NCBI RefSeq assembly: GCF_003012345.1
Contig: NZ_PVRV01000019.1
Location: forward strand, 1 to 64,000
Length of the DNA: 64,000 nt
Source: Phytohalomonas tamaricis
GTDB taxonomy: Bacteria > Pseudomonadota > Gammaproteobacteria > Pseudomonadales > Halomonadaceae
Reading direction: 5' to 3'
Part shown: positions 56,235 to 64,000 of the stretch, one piece after another
How the letters are laid out: each line of letters begins with the position of its first letter
Position numbering within the stretch: position 1 is the first letter of the stretch
The notes under the pieces: generated by a model
Told to the model about the DNA's origin: nothing
Databases searched by the model: none
The model's input: the letters and a program-made list of their open reading frames with translations, nothing else
Program-made: the position numbers and the translations under genes

Positions 56235-57178
56235 GCCACGATTTCACCACACAAGGTCAACATCACCCTCAAGGCGAGCAGGACAGCAGCCAGCCGAGCG
56301 ACACTCAGCAGGATTATGATTTTCGCTTTGGTGGCATTCGCAGGCTCTATGGCCGGGCCACTGTATCGAATATAGCCCAGGCTCACGTTGTCGTGGTCGG
56401 TGTCGGCGGTGTCGGCAGTTGGACCGTCGAAGCGCTGGCTCGCTCTGGCATCGGCAAGCTGACACTAATTGACCTTGACGATGTCTGCGTATCCAACATC
56501 AACCGCCAGTTGCACGCCCTTGATGGCACCATTGGCCGCCCGAAGGTCGAGGTGCTGGCCGAACGCGCCCGCGCCATTCATCCCGGCATCCACATCGAGG
56601 CCGTCACCGCCTTCGTGACGCCGACTAATGTTGCCGAGCGTATCCCTCTCGATGCTGACCATATTGTCGATGCGATCGACAGCGTCAGCGCCAAGACCGC
56701 GTTGATCGCCTACTGCAAGCGCAACAAACTGCCGATTACTGTCATTGGCGGTGCGGGAGGATTGATCGATCCGACACGTATTCGTGTCACTGATCTCACC
56801 CGTACCGAGCACGACCCGCTTTTGGCCAAGGTCAGATCAAAACTGCGTCGCGATTATAATTATTCACGTAATCCCAAGCGTCGGTTCTCGATTGCCTGCG
56901 TTTTTTCCGACGAACAGCGCCGCTATCCCGATAGCAATGGTGATGTCTGCGTACGCAAACCGACCAGCGGTGAGGCAACACGACTCGATTGCGCGTCAGG
57001 GTTCGGTGCGGCCACCTTCGTCACCGGCACCTTTGGCTTCATTGCCGCTGCTCGTGTCATTGCCCAACTCAACGAATTGGCGCAGCGTACCTCCTCCCTG
57101 CACGACGATGATGCCCACCAAGGAGAATCTTATGCACGAGACGACGTTCCTGAAGCCCGGGATCTACAGACACTATAA
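56231..57178 (+). CDS. tcdA: tRNA threonylcarbamoyladenosine dehydratase TcdA
   Basis: TcdA (CsdL) is an E1-like enzyme that cyclises t6A to ct6A at tRNA position 37. The 315-residue protein has a short polar N-terminus, then FGGIRRLYG, the nucleotide loop VVVVGVGGVGSWTVEALARSGIG, DLDDVCVSNINRQLHAL and the C-terminal GSGFGAATFVTGTFGF-like segment. It is coupled to truC by a four-base overlap. tsaC elsewhere in the window makes the t6A precursor. Confidence 0.95.
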   Translation: MSHDFTTQGQHHPQGEQDSSQPSDTQQDYDFRFGGIRRLYGRATVSNIAQAHVVVVGVGGVGSWTVEALARSGIGKLTLIDLDDVCVSNINRQLHALDGTIGRPKVEVLAERARAIHPGIHIEAVTAFVTPTNVAERIPLDADHIVDAIDSVSAKTALIAYCKRNKLPITVIGGAGGLIDPTRIRVTDLTRTEHDPLLAKVRSKLRRDYNYSRNPKRRFSIACVFSDEQRRYPDSNGDVCVRKPTSGEATRLDCASGFGAATFVTGTFGFIAAARVIAQLNELAQRTSSLHDDDAHQGESYARDDVPEARDLQTL

Positions 57179-57362
57179 GGGCCAGGACTACGAAGTGCTG
57201 GGCGTGGCACACCACAGCGAAAGCGAAGAGGCCTTGGTGGTCTATCGTGCTCTGTATGGTGACTACGGCCTGTGGGTAAGGCCACTGGCCATGTTTACCG
57301 AAACCGTGGACGTTCAAGGTGAACCAGTATCACGCTTTGAACTGATCAAGACATTCACATGA
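57132..57362 (+). CDS. DUF1653-family small protein
   Basis: A 76-residue protein with the DUF1653 pattern: PGIYRHYKGQDYEVLGVAHHSE, VVYRALYGDYGLWVRPL and FTETVDV. It overlaps the 3' end of tcdA by 47 bases in a different frame. AAGGAGAAT sits just before its ATG, supporting this start. The function is unknown. A strong terminator follows. Confidence 0.88.
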   Translation: MHETTFLKPGIYRHYKGQDYEVLGVAHHSESEEALVVYRALYGDYGLWVRPLAMFTETVDVQGEPVSRFELIKTFT

Positions 57363-57391
57363 CGCTTTAATCAGGCTGTGAGCGTACAAAT

Positions 57392-57424
57392 AAAAAGGCC
57401 GCAGCATAATGCTGCGGCCTTTTT
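57392..57424. terminator. Bidirectional terminator between DUF1653 gene and bfr
   Basis: AAAAAGGCCGCAGCA and TGCTGCGGCCTTTTT pair around TAA, with A and T runs, and serve both converging genes. Confidence 0.94.
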
Positions 57425-57441
57425 ATTCATACACTGTGAAA

Positions 57442-57939
57442 TCAGTCGTCGCCTTCGTCACGCTCATCGGCCGGACGCATCTGATTTTGCAGGTAGTTCG
57501 CCAAACCAACCTTGTCGATCAGGCTCAGCTCGGTCTCGATGATATCGATGTGCTCTTCTTCTTCTTCAAGGATTTCCTTGAGCATGTCGCGGGTAACATA
57601 GTCGCGTACAGACTCGCAGTAAGGAATGGCCTCAAGCAGATCGGCGTGGCCTTCATATTCAATCTTGAGATCGGCCTTGAGCATTTCGACCGTATCTTCG
57701 CCGATGTGAAGCTTGCCAAGATCCTGCAGGTTGGGCATGCCGTCGAGGAAAAGAATGCGCTCGATCAGCGTATCCGCATGCTTCATTTCATCGATCGATT
57801 CTTCGTATTCCCACTTGGCGAGCCCTTGCAGCCCCCAATTGCGATACATGCGAGCATGCAAAAAATACTGGTTGATAGCGACCAGTTCGTTGCCCAGGAT
57901 CTTGTTAAGATATTCGATAACCTTCGGATCGCCTTTCAT
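57442..57939 (-). CDS. bfr: Bacterioferritin Bfr
   Basis: Bfr stores iron in a 24-subunit shell with haem between subunit pairs. The 165-residue protein retains the ferroxidase ligands (Glu 18, Glu 51, His 54, Glu 94 region, EEEEEH with Glu and His near 127-130) and the haem ligand Met 52 in [20 protein letters not shown]. It is the haem-binding, catalytic type. GGAGAAAAGC precedes ATG 57939. bfd lies 191 bases upstream on the same strand. Confidence 0.97.
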   Translation of the reverse strand: MKGDPKVIEYLNKILGNELVAINQYFLHARMYRNWGLQGLAKWEYEESIDEMKHADTLIERILFLDGMPNLQDLGKLHIGEDTVEMLKADLKIEYEGHADLLEAIPYCESVRDYVTRDMLKEILEEEEEHIDIIETELSLIDKVGLANYLQNQMRPADERDEGDD

Positions 57940-58130
57940 GCTTTTCTCCCCATGCTTTTTGGAAACACGTCGCAGCGCATGACGTTCTACTACGTCTGTG
58001 CGAGCAGTATCTATCACGCATGGTGAAAAATCGAGTTTGCGAACCTATTTTTTAACCACGGTTGAAAACCGATAATGCGAACAATTCTAATCTGTCATTC
58101 GATTAAAATGTCCACAAAGAACACAATGTT

Positions 58131-58331
58131 TCAAACGGCGTAAGCCAGATCGTAATTCTGCATTTCTGTCAGGATGGCGTCGCGTACCACCGCCTTAGCA
58201 ACACAGGCACATTTACCGCATTGGGTAGAACAGCCCGTCATTTCACGCGCCTCTTTCCAAGAGCGTGCGCCATCACTCACTGCCTCTTGCAACTGACGAT
58301 CAGTAACACCCTTACACAAGCAGACGTACAT
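58131..58331 (-). CDS. bfd: Bacterioferritin-associated ferredoxin Bfd
   Basis: Bfd binds a [2Fe-2S] cluster and reduces Bfr to release iron. The 66-residue protein has the four ligands in MYVCLCKGVTD and TGCSTQCGKCACV, as in the family. GAGGACC precedes the ATG, and a Fur box lies just upstream, so it should be induced by iron limitation. Confidence 0.96.
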   Translation of the reverse strand: MYVCLCKGVTDRQLQEAVSDGARSWKEAREMTGCSTQCGKCACVAKAVVRDAILTEMQNYDLAYAV

Positions 58332-58357
58332 GAAAGGTCCTCCGCGTTGAGATTTAG

Positions 58358-58376
58358 AATGTAAATGATTCTCATA
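58358..58376 (-). promoter_or_regulatory. Fur box upstream of bfd
   Basis: On the minus strand the site reads TATGAGAATCATTTACATT, close to known Fur sites of the AATGAGAATCATTnnCATT form. It lies 27 bases before the bfd start, in promoter position. Confidence 0.8.
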
Positions 58377-58500
58377 AAGAAGCGCAAGGATCTAACTGTG
58401 AAAAGTTTTCATTTAGATTTGGATGCACAACGGCGTCATTCACATACCCCCTCTGCCCTTTCGATGCAAACACCTGCCTCAAACATGGCTAAAGTGTTGA

Positions 58501-58531
58501 ATAAAAAAGGCGAATGGTTTCCCATTCGCCT
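58501..58531 (-). terminator. Terminator of the aldehyde dehydrogenase gene
   Basis: On the minus strand AGGCGAATGG and CCATTCGCCT pair around GAAA and are followed by TTTTTTATT. Confidence 0.85.
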
Positions 58532-58665
58532 CCTGGACCTTCAATAGCGTTATCAGCACATACCGTGACCCACTCGCTATTTGGTATTTATCTGATGCAT
58601 TTGCTCAGAGATGGCTGTGATATGACTCAACCCATCCATGAATAGCTTCGCCTACGTGGTCCCCG

Positions 58666-60186
58666 TTAATACAGACCCAGCGGGCTGCGATCGTAGGAGA
58701 TCAGCTGACACTTGGTCTGCTGATAATGATTGAGCATCATCTTGTGGGTTTCACGGCCGATACCGGACTGTTTATAACCGCCAAATGCCGCATGTGCGGG
58801 ATATTGATGATAACAGTTGGTCCATACCCGTCCAGCCTGAATCGCCCGCCCCATGCGATAGGCGCGGTTGATATCGCCTGTCCATACGCCTGCGCCAAGA
58901 CCAAACTGGGTGTCGTTAGCGATCGCCAGTGCTTCCGCCTCATCCTTGAACGTGGTGACCGACAGCGCCGGGCCGAAGATCTCTTCCTGAAAGACCCGCA
59001 TGTTGTTGTGGCCCTTGAGCATTGTCGGCTGGATATAAAAGCCTCCGGACAGATCGCCCTCCAGTGACGTCTTGCTACCGCCGAGCAGGAACTCAGCCCC
59101 CTCCTGCCGCCCGATATCCATATAGGAAAGGATCTTGTCGAACTGTTCCTTGGACACCTGGGCACCGATCTCGGTGTCGGTATCGAGTGGATCGCCCTGC
59201 TTGAGCCGTTTGGCACGTTCAATCGCCCGCTCGATCAACGGCTCATAAATGGATTCGTGAATCAGGGCTCTTGATGGACAGGTACATACCTCGCCCTGAT
59301 TGAGGAAGGTCATCATCAGCCCTTCGACGCACTTGGCAGTAAAATCATCGCCGAGGCTCATCACGTCTTCGAAATAGATGCTGGGTGATTTACCGCCTAG
59401 TTCCAGCGTCACAGGAATGATTCGCTCGGCGGCGCGCGCCATGATATGGCCACCGACCGGCGTGGAACCGGTGAACGCCAGCTTGGCGATGCCGCGATGG
59501 CGCGTAAGCGCCTCACCGGCTTCCTCGCCGATACCGTGCACCACATTGATTACGCCAGGCGGAATCAGGTCGCCGATCAATTCAAGCAGCACATTGATCG
59601 AAGCCGGTGTCTGTTCGGCGGGCTTGAGCACCGTACAGTTACCTGCCGCCAGCGCCGGAGCGAGTTTCCAGCCCGCCATCAGCAGCGGAAAATTCCACGG
59701 AATGATCTGCCCGACCACGCCATAGGGTTCATGAAAATGGTAAGCGACCGTATTGGCATCGATTTCGCTGATCGCCCCTTCCTGGGCGCGGATGCAGCCC
59801 GCGAAATAGCGAAAGTGATCGACCAGTAGTGGAATGTCGGCAGCGAGGCATTCGCGAATCGGCTTGCCGTTGTCCCAGGTTTCAGCCACGGCAATCATTT
59901 CCAGATTCTGCTCAATCCGGTCGGCGATCCGCAGCAGCACGTTGGAACGCTCGGCGGGTGAAGTCTTACCCCACGCCGGCGCCGCCTTGGTAGCCGCCTC
60001 GACCGCACTATCAATGTCCGCCGCGCTGGAGCGGGGAACTTCGCAGAACACTTCCCCGGTGACTGGCGTGATATTCTCCAGATAGCGACCTTCAGTGGGA
60101 GCCACCCATTCACCGCCGATAAAATTCTCGTAGCGCTGCCTGAAGGACATCAGCGCCTCGGAATGGCCAGGCCTTGCATATTTCAT
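58666..60186 (-). CDS. exaC: NAD-dependent aldehyde dehydrogenase, ExaC/AldB type
   Basis: Oxidises acetaldehyde and related aldehydes to acids with NAD. The 506-residue protein has [21 protein letters not shown], the NAD and active-site motifs [24 protein letters not shown] with the general base Glu, and the catalytic Cys in [11 protein letters not shown]. The start [22 protein letters not shown] is typical of the ExaC group. GGGAGG precedes the ATG. No regulator or alcohol dehydrogenase is adjacent. Confidence 0.92.
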   Translation of the reverse strand: MKYARPGHSEALMSFRQRYENFIGGEWVAPTEGRYLENITPVTGEVFCEVPRSSAADIDSAVEAATKAAPAWGKTSPAERSNVLLRIADRIEQNLEMIAVAETWDNGKPIRECLAADIPLLVDHFRYFAGCIRAQEGAISEIDANTVAYHFHEPYGVVGQIIPWNFPLLMAGWKLAPALAAGNCTVLKPAEQTPASINVLLELIGDLIPPGVINVVHGIGEEAGEALTRHRGIAKLAFTGSTPVGGHIMARAAERIIPVTLELGGKSPSIYFEDVMSLGDDFTAKCVEGLMMTFLNQGEVCTCPSRALIHESIYEPLIERAIERAKRLKQGDPLDTDTEIGAQVSKEQFDKILSYMDIGRQEGAEFLLGGSKTSLEGDLSGGFYIQPTMLKGHNNMRVFQEEIFGPALSVTTFKDEAEALAIANDTQFGLGAGVWTGDINRAYRMGRAIQAGRVWTNCYHQYPAHAAFGGYKQSGIGRETHKMMLNHYQQTKCQLISYDRSPLGLY

Positions 60187-60323
60187 AACCGCCTCCCGTT
60201 ATAAAATAACATTTAACCCTTAGAGCACCGATCCAGCCTATGGCGGTACTAGGCATAACGCAAAAAACCATTGTCTAAGCGACAATCCCGGGCCGAGGCG
60301 TTTGAATGGAAGGTTGAGTTGCG

Positions 60324-60355
60324 ATAAAAAAAGCGTTCCAGCCTACCTGGAACGC
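60324..60355 (-). terminator. Terminator of the lptF-lptG transcript
   Basis: On the minus strand GCGTTCCAG and CTGGAACGC pair perfectly around GTAGG, followed by a run of seven T. Confidence 0.92.
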
Positions 60356-60379
60356 CTTGGTTACCTTTCCCACTTACCG

Positions 60380-61441
60380 TTAGCCGGTTCGTCGCAGCAT
60401 CATCAGCCCCAGCGCAAAACAAATTATCGTAGGCGCCAATACCGCCCAGATCGGTGAAAAGCCGAACACTGTCGATGCTGGCGCCAGCAGATCCTGAGTG
60501 TATTTAAAGACCAGTCCCGTCACGATGCCGTAAAATACTCGGGTGCCAGCAGCAACGGTGCGTAGCGGACCAAAGATGAACGATGCTGCCACCAGTACCA
60601 GTCCCGCCAACACCAACGGCTGCAAGACCTTCTGCCAGAAGTACAGCCATACACTCGACGCCGAGGTCCCTTGGCTCTGTAGGTAGTTTCCATAGCGCCA
60701 CAGATCACGCAGCGACTGACTCTCCTTGTCGGTAATGACAAGGCGTAACAGATCAGGCTGCATGGACGTTTGCCACGTCATGCTGGGCAGTGTTTCCGCC
60801 CGCGTTGCTTCCGCTGTCAGGTGTGTAATGCGCACATCCTGCAGTTGCCAAGTTCCATTGTCGTAAACCGCCCGATCGGCATGTAGTGCCTCATCAAGCC
60901 GCTGACCATCGAAATGATAGCGATCGACACTGATGATGGTGTTATCGGAGCGTATCGAACCAAACCGATAGAAGCTATCGCCTTCACGCTGCCAGCCGCC
61001 ACCTTGCGCTGTCACGGCGCCGGCCCCCTCCTGCTTGACTGTACGCCAGGCGTTAGCGTACTGCTCGGTCTGGGGCGCCACGAATTCACCCACCACCATA
61101 GTCAGCACAATCACCAGACCCAGCGGCTTCATCACGCCCCACAGGATCCGCGTCAGGGATCGACCGGCCGCACGCATTACGGTCAACTCATTGCTTGAAG
61201 CCATCGACCCCAGCCCTAGCAAGGCCCCTAACAGCACGCCCACCGGCACATATTCATAAAAACGCCATGGCAGACGCATCAACAAGTACAGCAGCACATC
61301 GAAGGCACCGTAATCGCCCTCAATGTCACTCAAGTCGTTGATGTAAGTGATCACCAGATCAAGCCCGAGGATCAGGACCTGAACCACCAGCATGGCGCTC
61401 AGCACATTGCGTGCGATATAGCGGTCGAGACGATCAAACAT
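60380..61441 (-). CDS. lptG: LPS export permease LptG
   Basis: LptG forms the permease of the LptB2FGC exporter with LptF, lifting LPS from the inner membrane. The 353-residue protein has membrane segments at the N-terminus (ARNVLSAMLVVQVLILGLDLVITY) with LMRLPWRFYEYVPVGVLLGALLGLG, a periplasmic beta-jellyroll domain, and a C-terminal membrane block ending LGLMMLRRTG. Its start overlaps the lptF stop by one base. Confidence 0.96.
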   Translation of the reverse strand: MFDRLDRYIARNVLSAMLVVQVLILGLDLVITYINDLSDIEGDYGAFDVLLYLLMRLPWRFYEYVPVGVLLGALLGLGSMASSNELTVMRAAGRSLTRILWGVMKPLGLVIVLTMVVGEFVAPQTEQYANAWRTVKQEGAGAVTAQGGGWQREGDSFYRFGSIRSDNTIISVDRYHFDGQRLDEALHADRAVYDNGTWQLQDVRITHLTAEATRAETLPSMTWQTSMQPDLLRLVITDKESQSLRDLWRYGNYLQSQGTSASSVWLYFWQKVLQPLVLAGLVLVAASFIFGPLRTVAAGTRVFYGIVTGLVFKYTQDLLAPASTVFGFSPIWAVLAPTIICFALGLMMLRRTG

Positions 61442-62535
61442 CAGCCCTGCCCCCTATTGCGCGACATGATGCCTCTGCCTAGTCCCAGCAGCCAAAGCCC
61501 GACAACAAGATACACGGCATGAATGGGCCACAGCCCAATGGTTGGCGACAGCTGGCCCTCACCCACGGCATTCTGAGCAGCAAGCAGCAGACTCAAGTAG
61601 CTGATATGCAAGAAGATAGCGGGCAACAGCTTGGCAAAACGTCCCTGACGCGGATTGACCTTAGCCAGCGGCAAGGCGATCAGGGTCAGAATAGGCACCA
61701 TAAGAATCAGCGAAATACGCCACTGCAGAGCCGCACGCGCCTCAAGATCATCACTGGACCATAGCACGGAGGTGGGCAACAGTTCGGCATCGTCAAATTC
61801 CTCCGGTGGTTCAGCGCGATCAAGGCGCACGGCATAGGTATCGAACTGAAGCCGCTCGGATTCGGCGTCACCCGGCGAGACGCTATAACGTTCGCCATTG
61901 GACAATACCAAATAGCGCGTTCCCGCCTCGTCATCGTTGACCTGATAACCGCTTTGCGCACGCGTTACCACCGGCACGGAAGTCCCATCGCTGCGCGTCT
62001 CTCGCTCGGCAATGAAAACATCCTCCATGTGACTACTGTCCTGGGTAATCGCCTCGGCATAAACTGTCCGGTTGCCCTCGACAGTTTGAAACCGTCCGGG
62101 GGATAACAGGCTGAAATCGGCGCGCTGCTTCTGTTCGGTCAACACACGTTCGTTATGCGCCAGACCATAGGGCGTGAGCCACAGACTACACACCGCCACC
62201 AAAAGCGCGACCAGCGTCGCTGGCCAGAGGGTAATACTCAATAGCCGACGCGAGCTAACACCACAGGCCCGAAGTACGGTCATTTCACTGTTGAGGTAAA
62301 GCTGGCCATAGGCGAGAAGGATGCCGAGAAAAAAGGCCAGCGGGAGAATCAACTCCATGAAGCCGGGGATACGCGACAGCATCAGACTGCCGAGCAGCGA
62401 GGCAGGAAAATCGCCTTCGGCCGCAGAGGCAAAGTAGCGAATGAATCGACTGCCCATGATCACCAGCAGCAACACACCCGTTACGGCCATCATGGTCAGG
62501 AGTATTTCACGAATCAAATAGCGAACAACAATCAA
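61441..62535 (-). CDS. lptF: LPS export permease LptF
   Basis: The partner permease of LptG. The 364-residue protein starts MIVVRYLIREILLTMMAVTGVLL and has SRIPGFMELILPLAFFLGILLAYGQLYLNSEMTVLRACGVS, the conserved coupling region, a periplasmic jellyroll, and C-terminal helices. It is divergent from pepA, the same arrangement as in Escherichia coli. Confidence 0.96.
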   Translation of the reverse strand: MIVVRYLIREILLTMMAVTGVLLLVIMGSRFIRYFASAAEGDFPASLLGSLMLSRIPGFMELILPLAFFLGILLAYGQLYLNSEMTVLRACGVSSRRLLSITLWPATLVALLVAVCSLWLTPYGLAHNERVLTEQKQRADFSLLSPGRFQTVEGNRTVYAEAITQDSSHMEDVFIAERETRSDGTSVPVVTRAQSGYQVNDDEAGTRYLVLSNGERYSVSPGDAESERLQFDTYAVRLDRAEPPEEFDDAELLPTSVLWSSDDLEARAALQWRISLILMVPILTLIALPLAKVNPRQGRFAKLLPAIFLHISYLSLLLAAQNAVGEGQLSPTIGLWPIHAVYLVVGLWLLGLGRGIMSRNRGQG

Positions 62536-62877
62536 GCACAGGCTCCCTTTGCTCCGTGGCGAAACGGCTCTTAACCAGGCACGTACGCGTCATGAAGAGT
62601 TTACCGAACCCACGTCCAGCCGTTCCCGCTGGCGACATGTGCGTGTTCATATCATGCAAGAACACAAGGCTTTGCGTACACTGAGCAATCGCGGGCATCG
62701 CACCTGGCAACGCGGCGATTCCTGTTCAGGGTCGACCAAGAAGACCCGTTGAGCCAGTCTTCGTTTCCGGGCAGGCGCTTGAGCAGCGTATGATCAAGAG
62801 ATTCCCGGACGCCGGCATTATCCCGAATCCTCAGACCTTTGTCTTGTGGAGAAGTCCCTAAGTCTTGTGGAGACATC
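62536..62877. other. Divergent region between lptF and pepA
   Basis: A 342-base gap with no supported gene. Near its right end the 12 bases GTCTTGTGGAGA occur twice (62841-62852 and 62862-62873), 21 bases apart; the second copy carries the likely pepA ribosome-binding site. Promoters for both directions must be here, but I could not settle on hexamers. Confidence 0.5.
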
Positions 62878-64000
62878 ATGGAATTTTCCGTTCTCACCGC
62901 CAATCCAGCCAAAGCAGAAGCGGGCTGTATCGTTGTGCCCATTCTCAAGGGAGGCGAACTGACGCCTGCCACGGCAAAGCTTGATGACGCCAGTGAGCGT
63001 TTGATTGGACAACTGATCGAGCGCGGCGATTTCAATGCTGAGCTCGGCAATACCCAGCTTGTACCGTTCGCCCCCGGCCTCAATACCGACCGCTTGCTAC
63101 TGGTCGGCTGCGGCGAGCAGGACAAGCTGACCGAATCGCGGTTTCGCAGTGCGCTTGAGGCCGCCATGAGTGCGCTCCTCAAGCTGCCGATCGACGATGC
63201 CGCGATCGCTTTTACCGACACGGATCTGGGCACCAGCGAGGTTAACTGGAAAGCGCGCATGATCGGAGAAGTCGCGAATAAAGCGCTTTACCGCTTTGAT
63301 GACTTCAAGACCACCAAGAGCGAACCGCCAAGCCTCAAGCATCTCACCTTACTCGTCAGCGATCCTGGCGAAGCCAGTGCTGTCGAAGCCGGCGTCAAGC
63401 TGGGCGCTGCCATCGGTGATGGCATCAATCTGGCCCGCCAGCTCGGCAATCTGCCTGGCAATGTCTGTACACCGCGTTATCTGGCTGAGCAGGCTACCGC
63501 GCTGGGTCAGCACGGCAACCTGAGCGTCACCATTCATGACGAAAAAGCGCTGGAAGAGATGGGTGCAGGCGCCATTCTCGCCGTCGGCAAGGGCAGTGTC
63601 GAACCACCACGGCTGATCGTGATGGAATACAAGGGTGCCGGCGATGACGAAGCGCCCCATGTGCTGATCGGCAAGGGTATCACGTTCGACACCGGCGGCA
63701 TCTCGCTCAAGCCCGGCGCCGACATGGACGAGATGAAGTTCGACATGTGCGGGGCCGCAAGCGTGCTCGGGACAATGCAGACCGTGTTGGCCACCCAGCC
63801 CAAGGTCAACGTCATCGGCATTATCGCCGCCGCTGAAAACATGCCAGGCGGCCGCGCCATCAAACCCGGCGACATTATCACCACGCTCAAGGGGCTAACG
63901 GTCGAAATCCTCAATACCGATGCCGAAGGCCGCCTAGTGCTGTGCGATGCGCTTGCCTATGCCGAGCGCTTCAAACCCGCCAGCGTGGTCGACATCGCCA
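62878..64000 (+). CDS. pepA: Leucyl aminopeptidase PepA (3' end beyond the window)
   Basis: A hexameric zinc/manganese M17 aminopeptidase, which in Escherichia coli also acts as an accessory DNA-binding protein in Xer recombination and carAB control. The visible 374 residues include the N-terminal macro-like domain and the catalytic domain with LIGKGITFDTGGISLKPGADMDEMKFDMCGAA and NTDAEGRLVLCDALAYAE, holding the metal ligands and catalytic Lys. The gene is cut by the window edge, with about 120 residues expected to be missing. GTGGAGA precedes the ATG. Confidence 0.96.
   Translation, partial: MEFSVLTANPAKAEAGCIVVPILKGGELTPATAKLDDASERLIGQLIERGDFNAELGNTQLVPFAPGLNTDRLLLVGCGEQDKLTESRFRSALEAAMSALLKLPIDDAAIAFTDTDLGTSEVNWKARMIGEVANKALYRFDDFKTTKSEPPSLKHLTLLVSDPGEASAVEAGVKLGAAIGDGINLARQLGNLPGNVCTPRYLAEQATALGQHGNLSVTIHDEKALEEMGAGAILAVGKGSVEPPRLIVMEYKGAGDDEAPHVLIGKGITFDTGGISLKPGADMDEMKFDMCGAASVLGTMQTVLATQPKVNVIGIIAAAENMPGGRAIKPGDIITTLKGLTVEILNTDAEGRLVLCDALAYAERFKPASVVDIA

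Larger units (their letters stand above)
58332..58665. other. Gap between bfd and exaC-like gene
   Basis: A 334-base gap. It contains the Fur box of bfd and the leftward terminator of the aldehyde dehydrogenase gene. An open 60-codon frame on the plus strand (58365-58547) runs through both and is not credible as a gene. Confidence 0.5.

Noticed and set aside
58365-58547. A 60-codon frame between bfd and the aldehyde dehydrogenase gene
   Set aside because: It starts inside the Fur box, has no ribosome-binding site, and reads through the minus-strand terminator.

Overview
The window is chromosomal DNA of a gammaproteobacterium, most likely of the family Halomonadaceae (Halomonas, Kushneria, Zymobacter or similar). 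The evidence is the conserved gene order queA-tgt-yajC-secDF-suhB-trmJ-cysE-iscR-iscS-...-ndk-rlmN-pilF-rodZ-ispG-hisS-yfgM-bamB-der and protein sequences close to those of Pseudomonas and Halomonas. The genus is an inference; there is no rRNA in the window. The first 54 bases are a pure G run and look like an artefact at a contig edge.

Layout. 1-0.7 kb: a small hydrophilic protein and tRNA-Leu(CAA). 0.8-7.2 kb: queuosine genes and the Sec accessory complex, ending in a SuhB whose phosphatase motifs are eroded. 7.5-21.2 kb: trmJ, cysE, a reduced isc locus (iscR-iscS-iscA, no iscU/hscBA/fdx/iscX), ndk, rlmN, pilF, rodZ, ispG, hisS, yfgM, bamB, der. 21.5-35.4 kb: a Tsx-like porin, a DUF815 ATPase, an M48 lipoprotein protease, aroE, dinB-like, hemF, tsaC, dprA and a LysM protein, then the divergent def-fmt-rsmB run, with pncA and a dodecin gene placed before trkA. 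35.6-38.4 kb: a ferritin-like DUF892 protein, a monooxygenase-fold protein, a DTW-domain tRNA enzyme and a BASS transporter.

39.1-53.4 kb is an accessory catabolic island of visibly higher G+C. Eleven minus-strand genes, nearly all coupled by 4-base overlaps or short gaps, encode a four-component molybdenum hydroxylase (FAD, separate SRPBCC, 2Fe-2S and molybdopterin subunits), a two-protein ATP/PEP-synthase-like phosphotransfer pair resembling phenylphosphate synthase, an HD-domain protein, and the complete lower maleamate pathway (NicX-, NicD-, NicF- and NicE-like). A divergent Amt-family transporter without the twin-histidine motif and a GntR/FCD regulator follow. Two identical palindromes sit in the divergent promoter. 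The gene content predicts conversion of a hydroxypyridine (best guess 3-hydroxypyridine) to 2,5-dihydroxypyridine and on to fumarate, formate and ammonium. No 6-hydroxynicotinate monooxygenase is present, so nicotinate is not the expected substrate.

53.5-64 kb returns to the core: a sirtuin without the zinc cysteines, an EamA exporter, truC-tcdA-DUF1653, bfr and Fur-controlled bfd, an ExaC-type aldehyde dehydrogenase, lptG-lptF, and divergent pepA running off the right edge.
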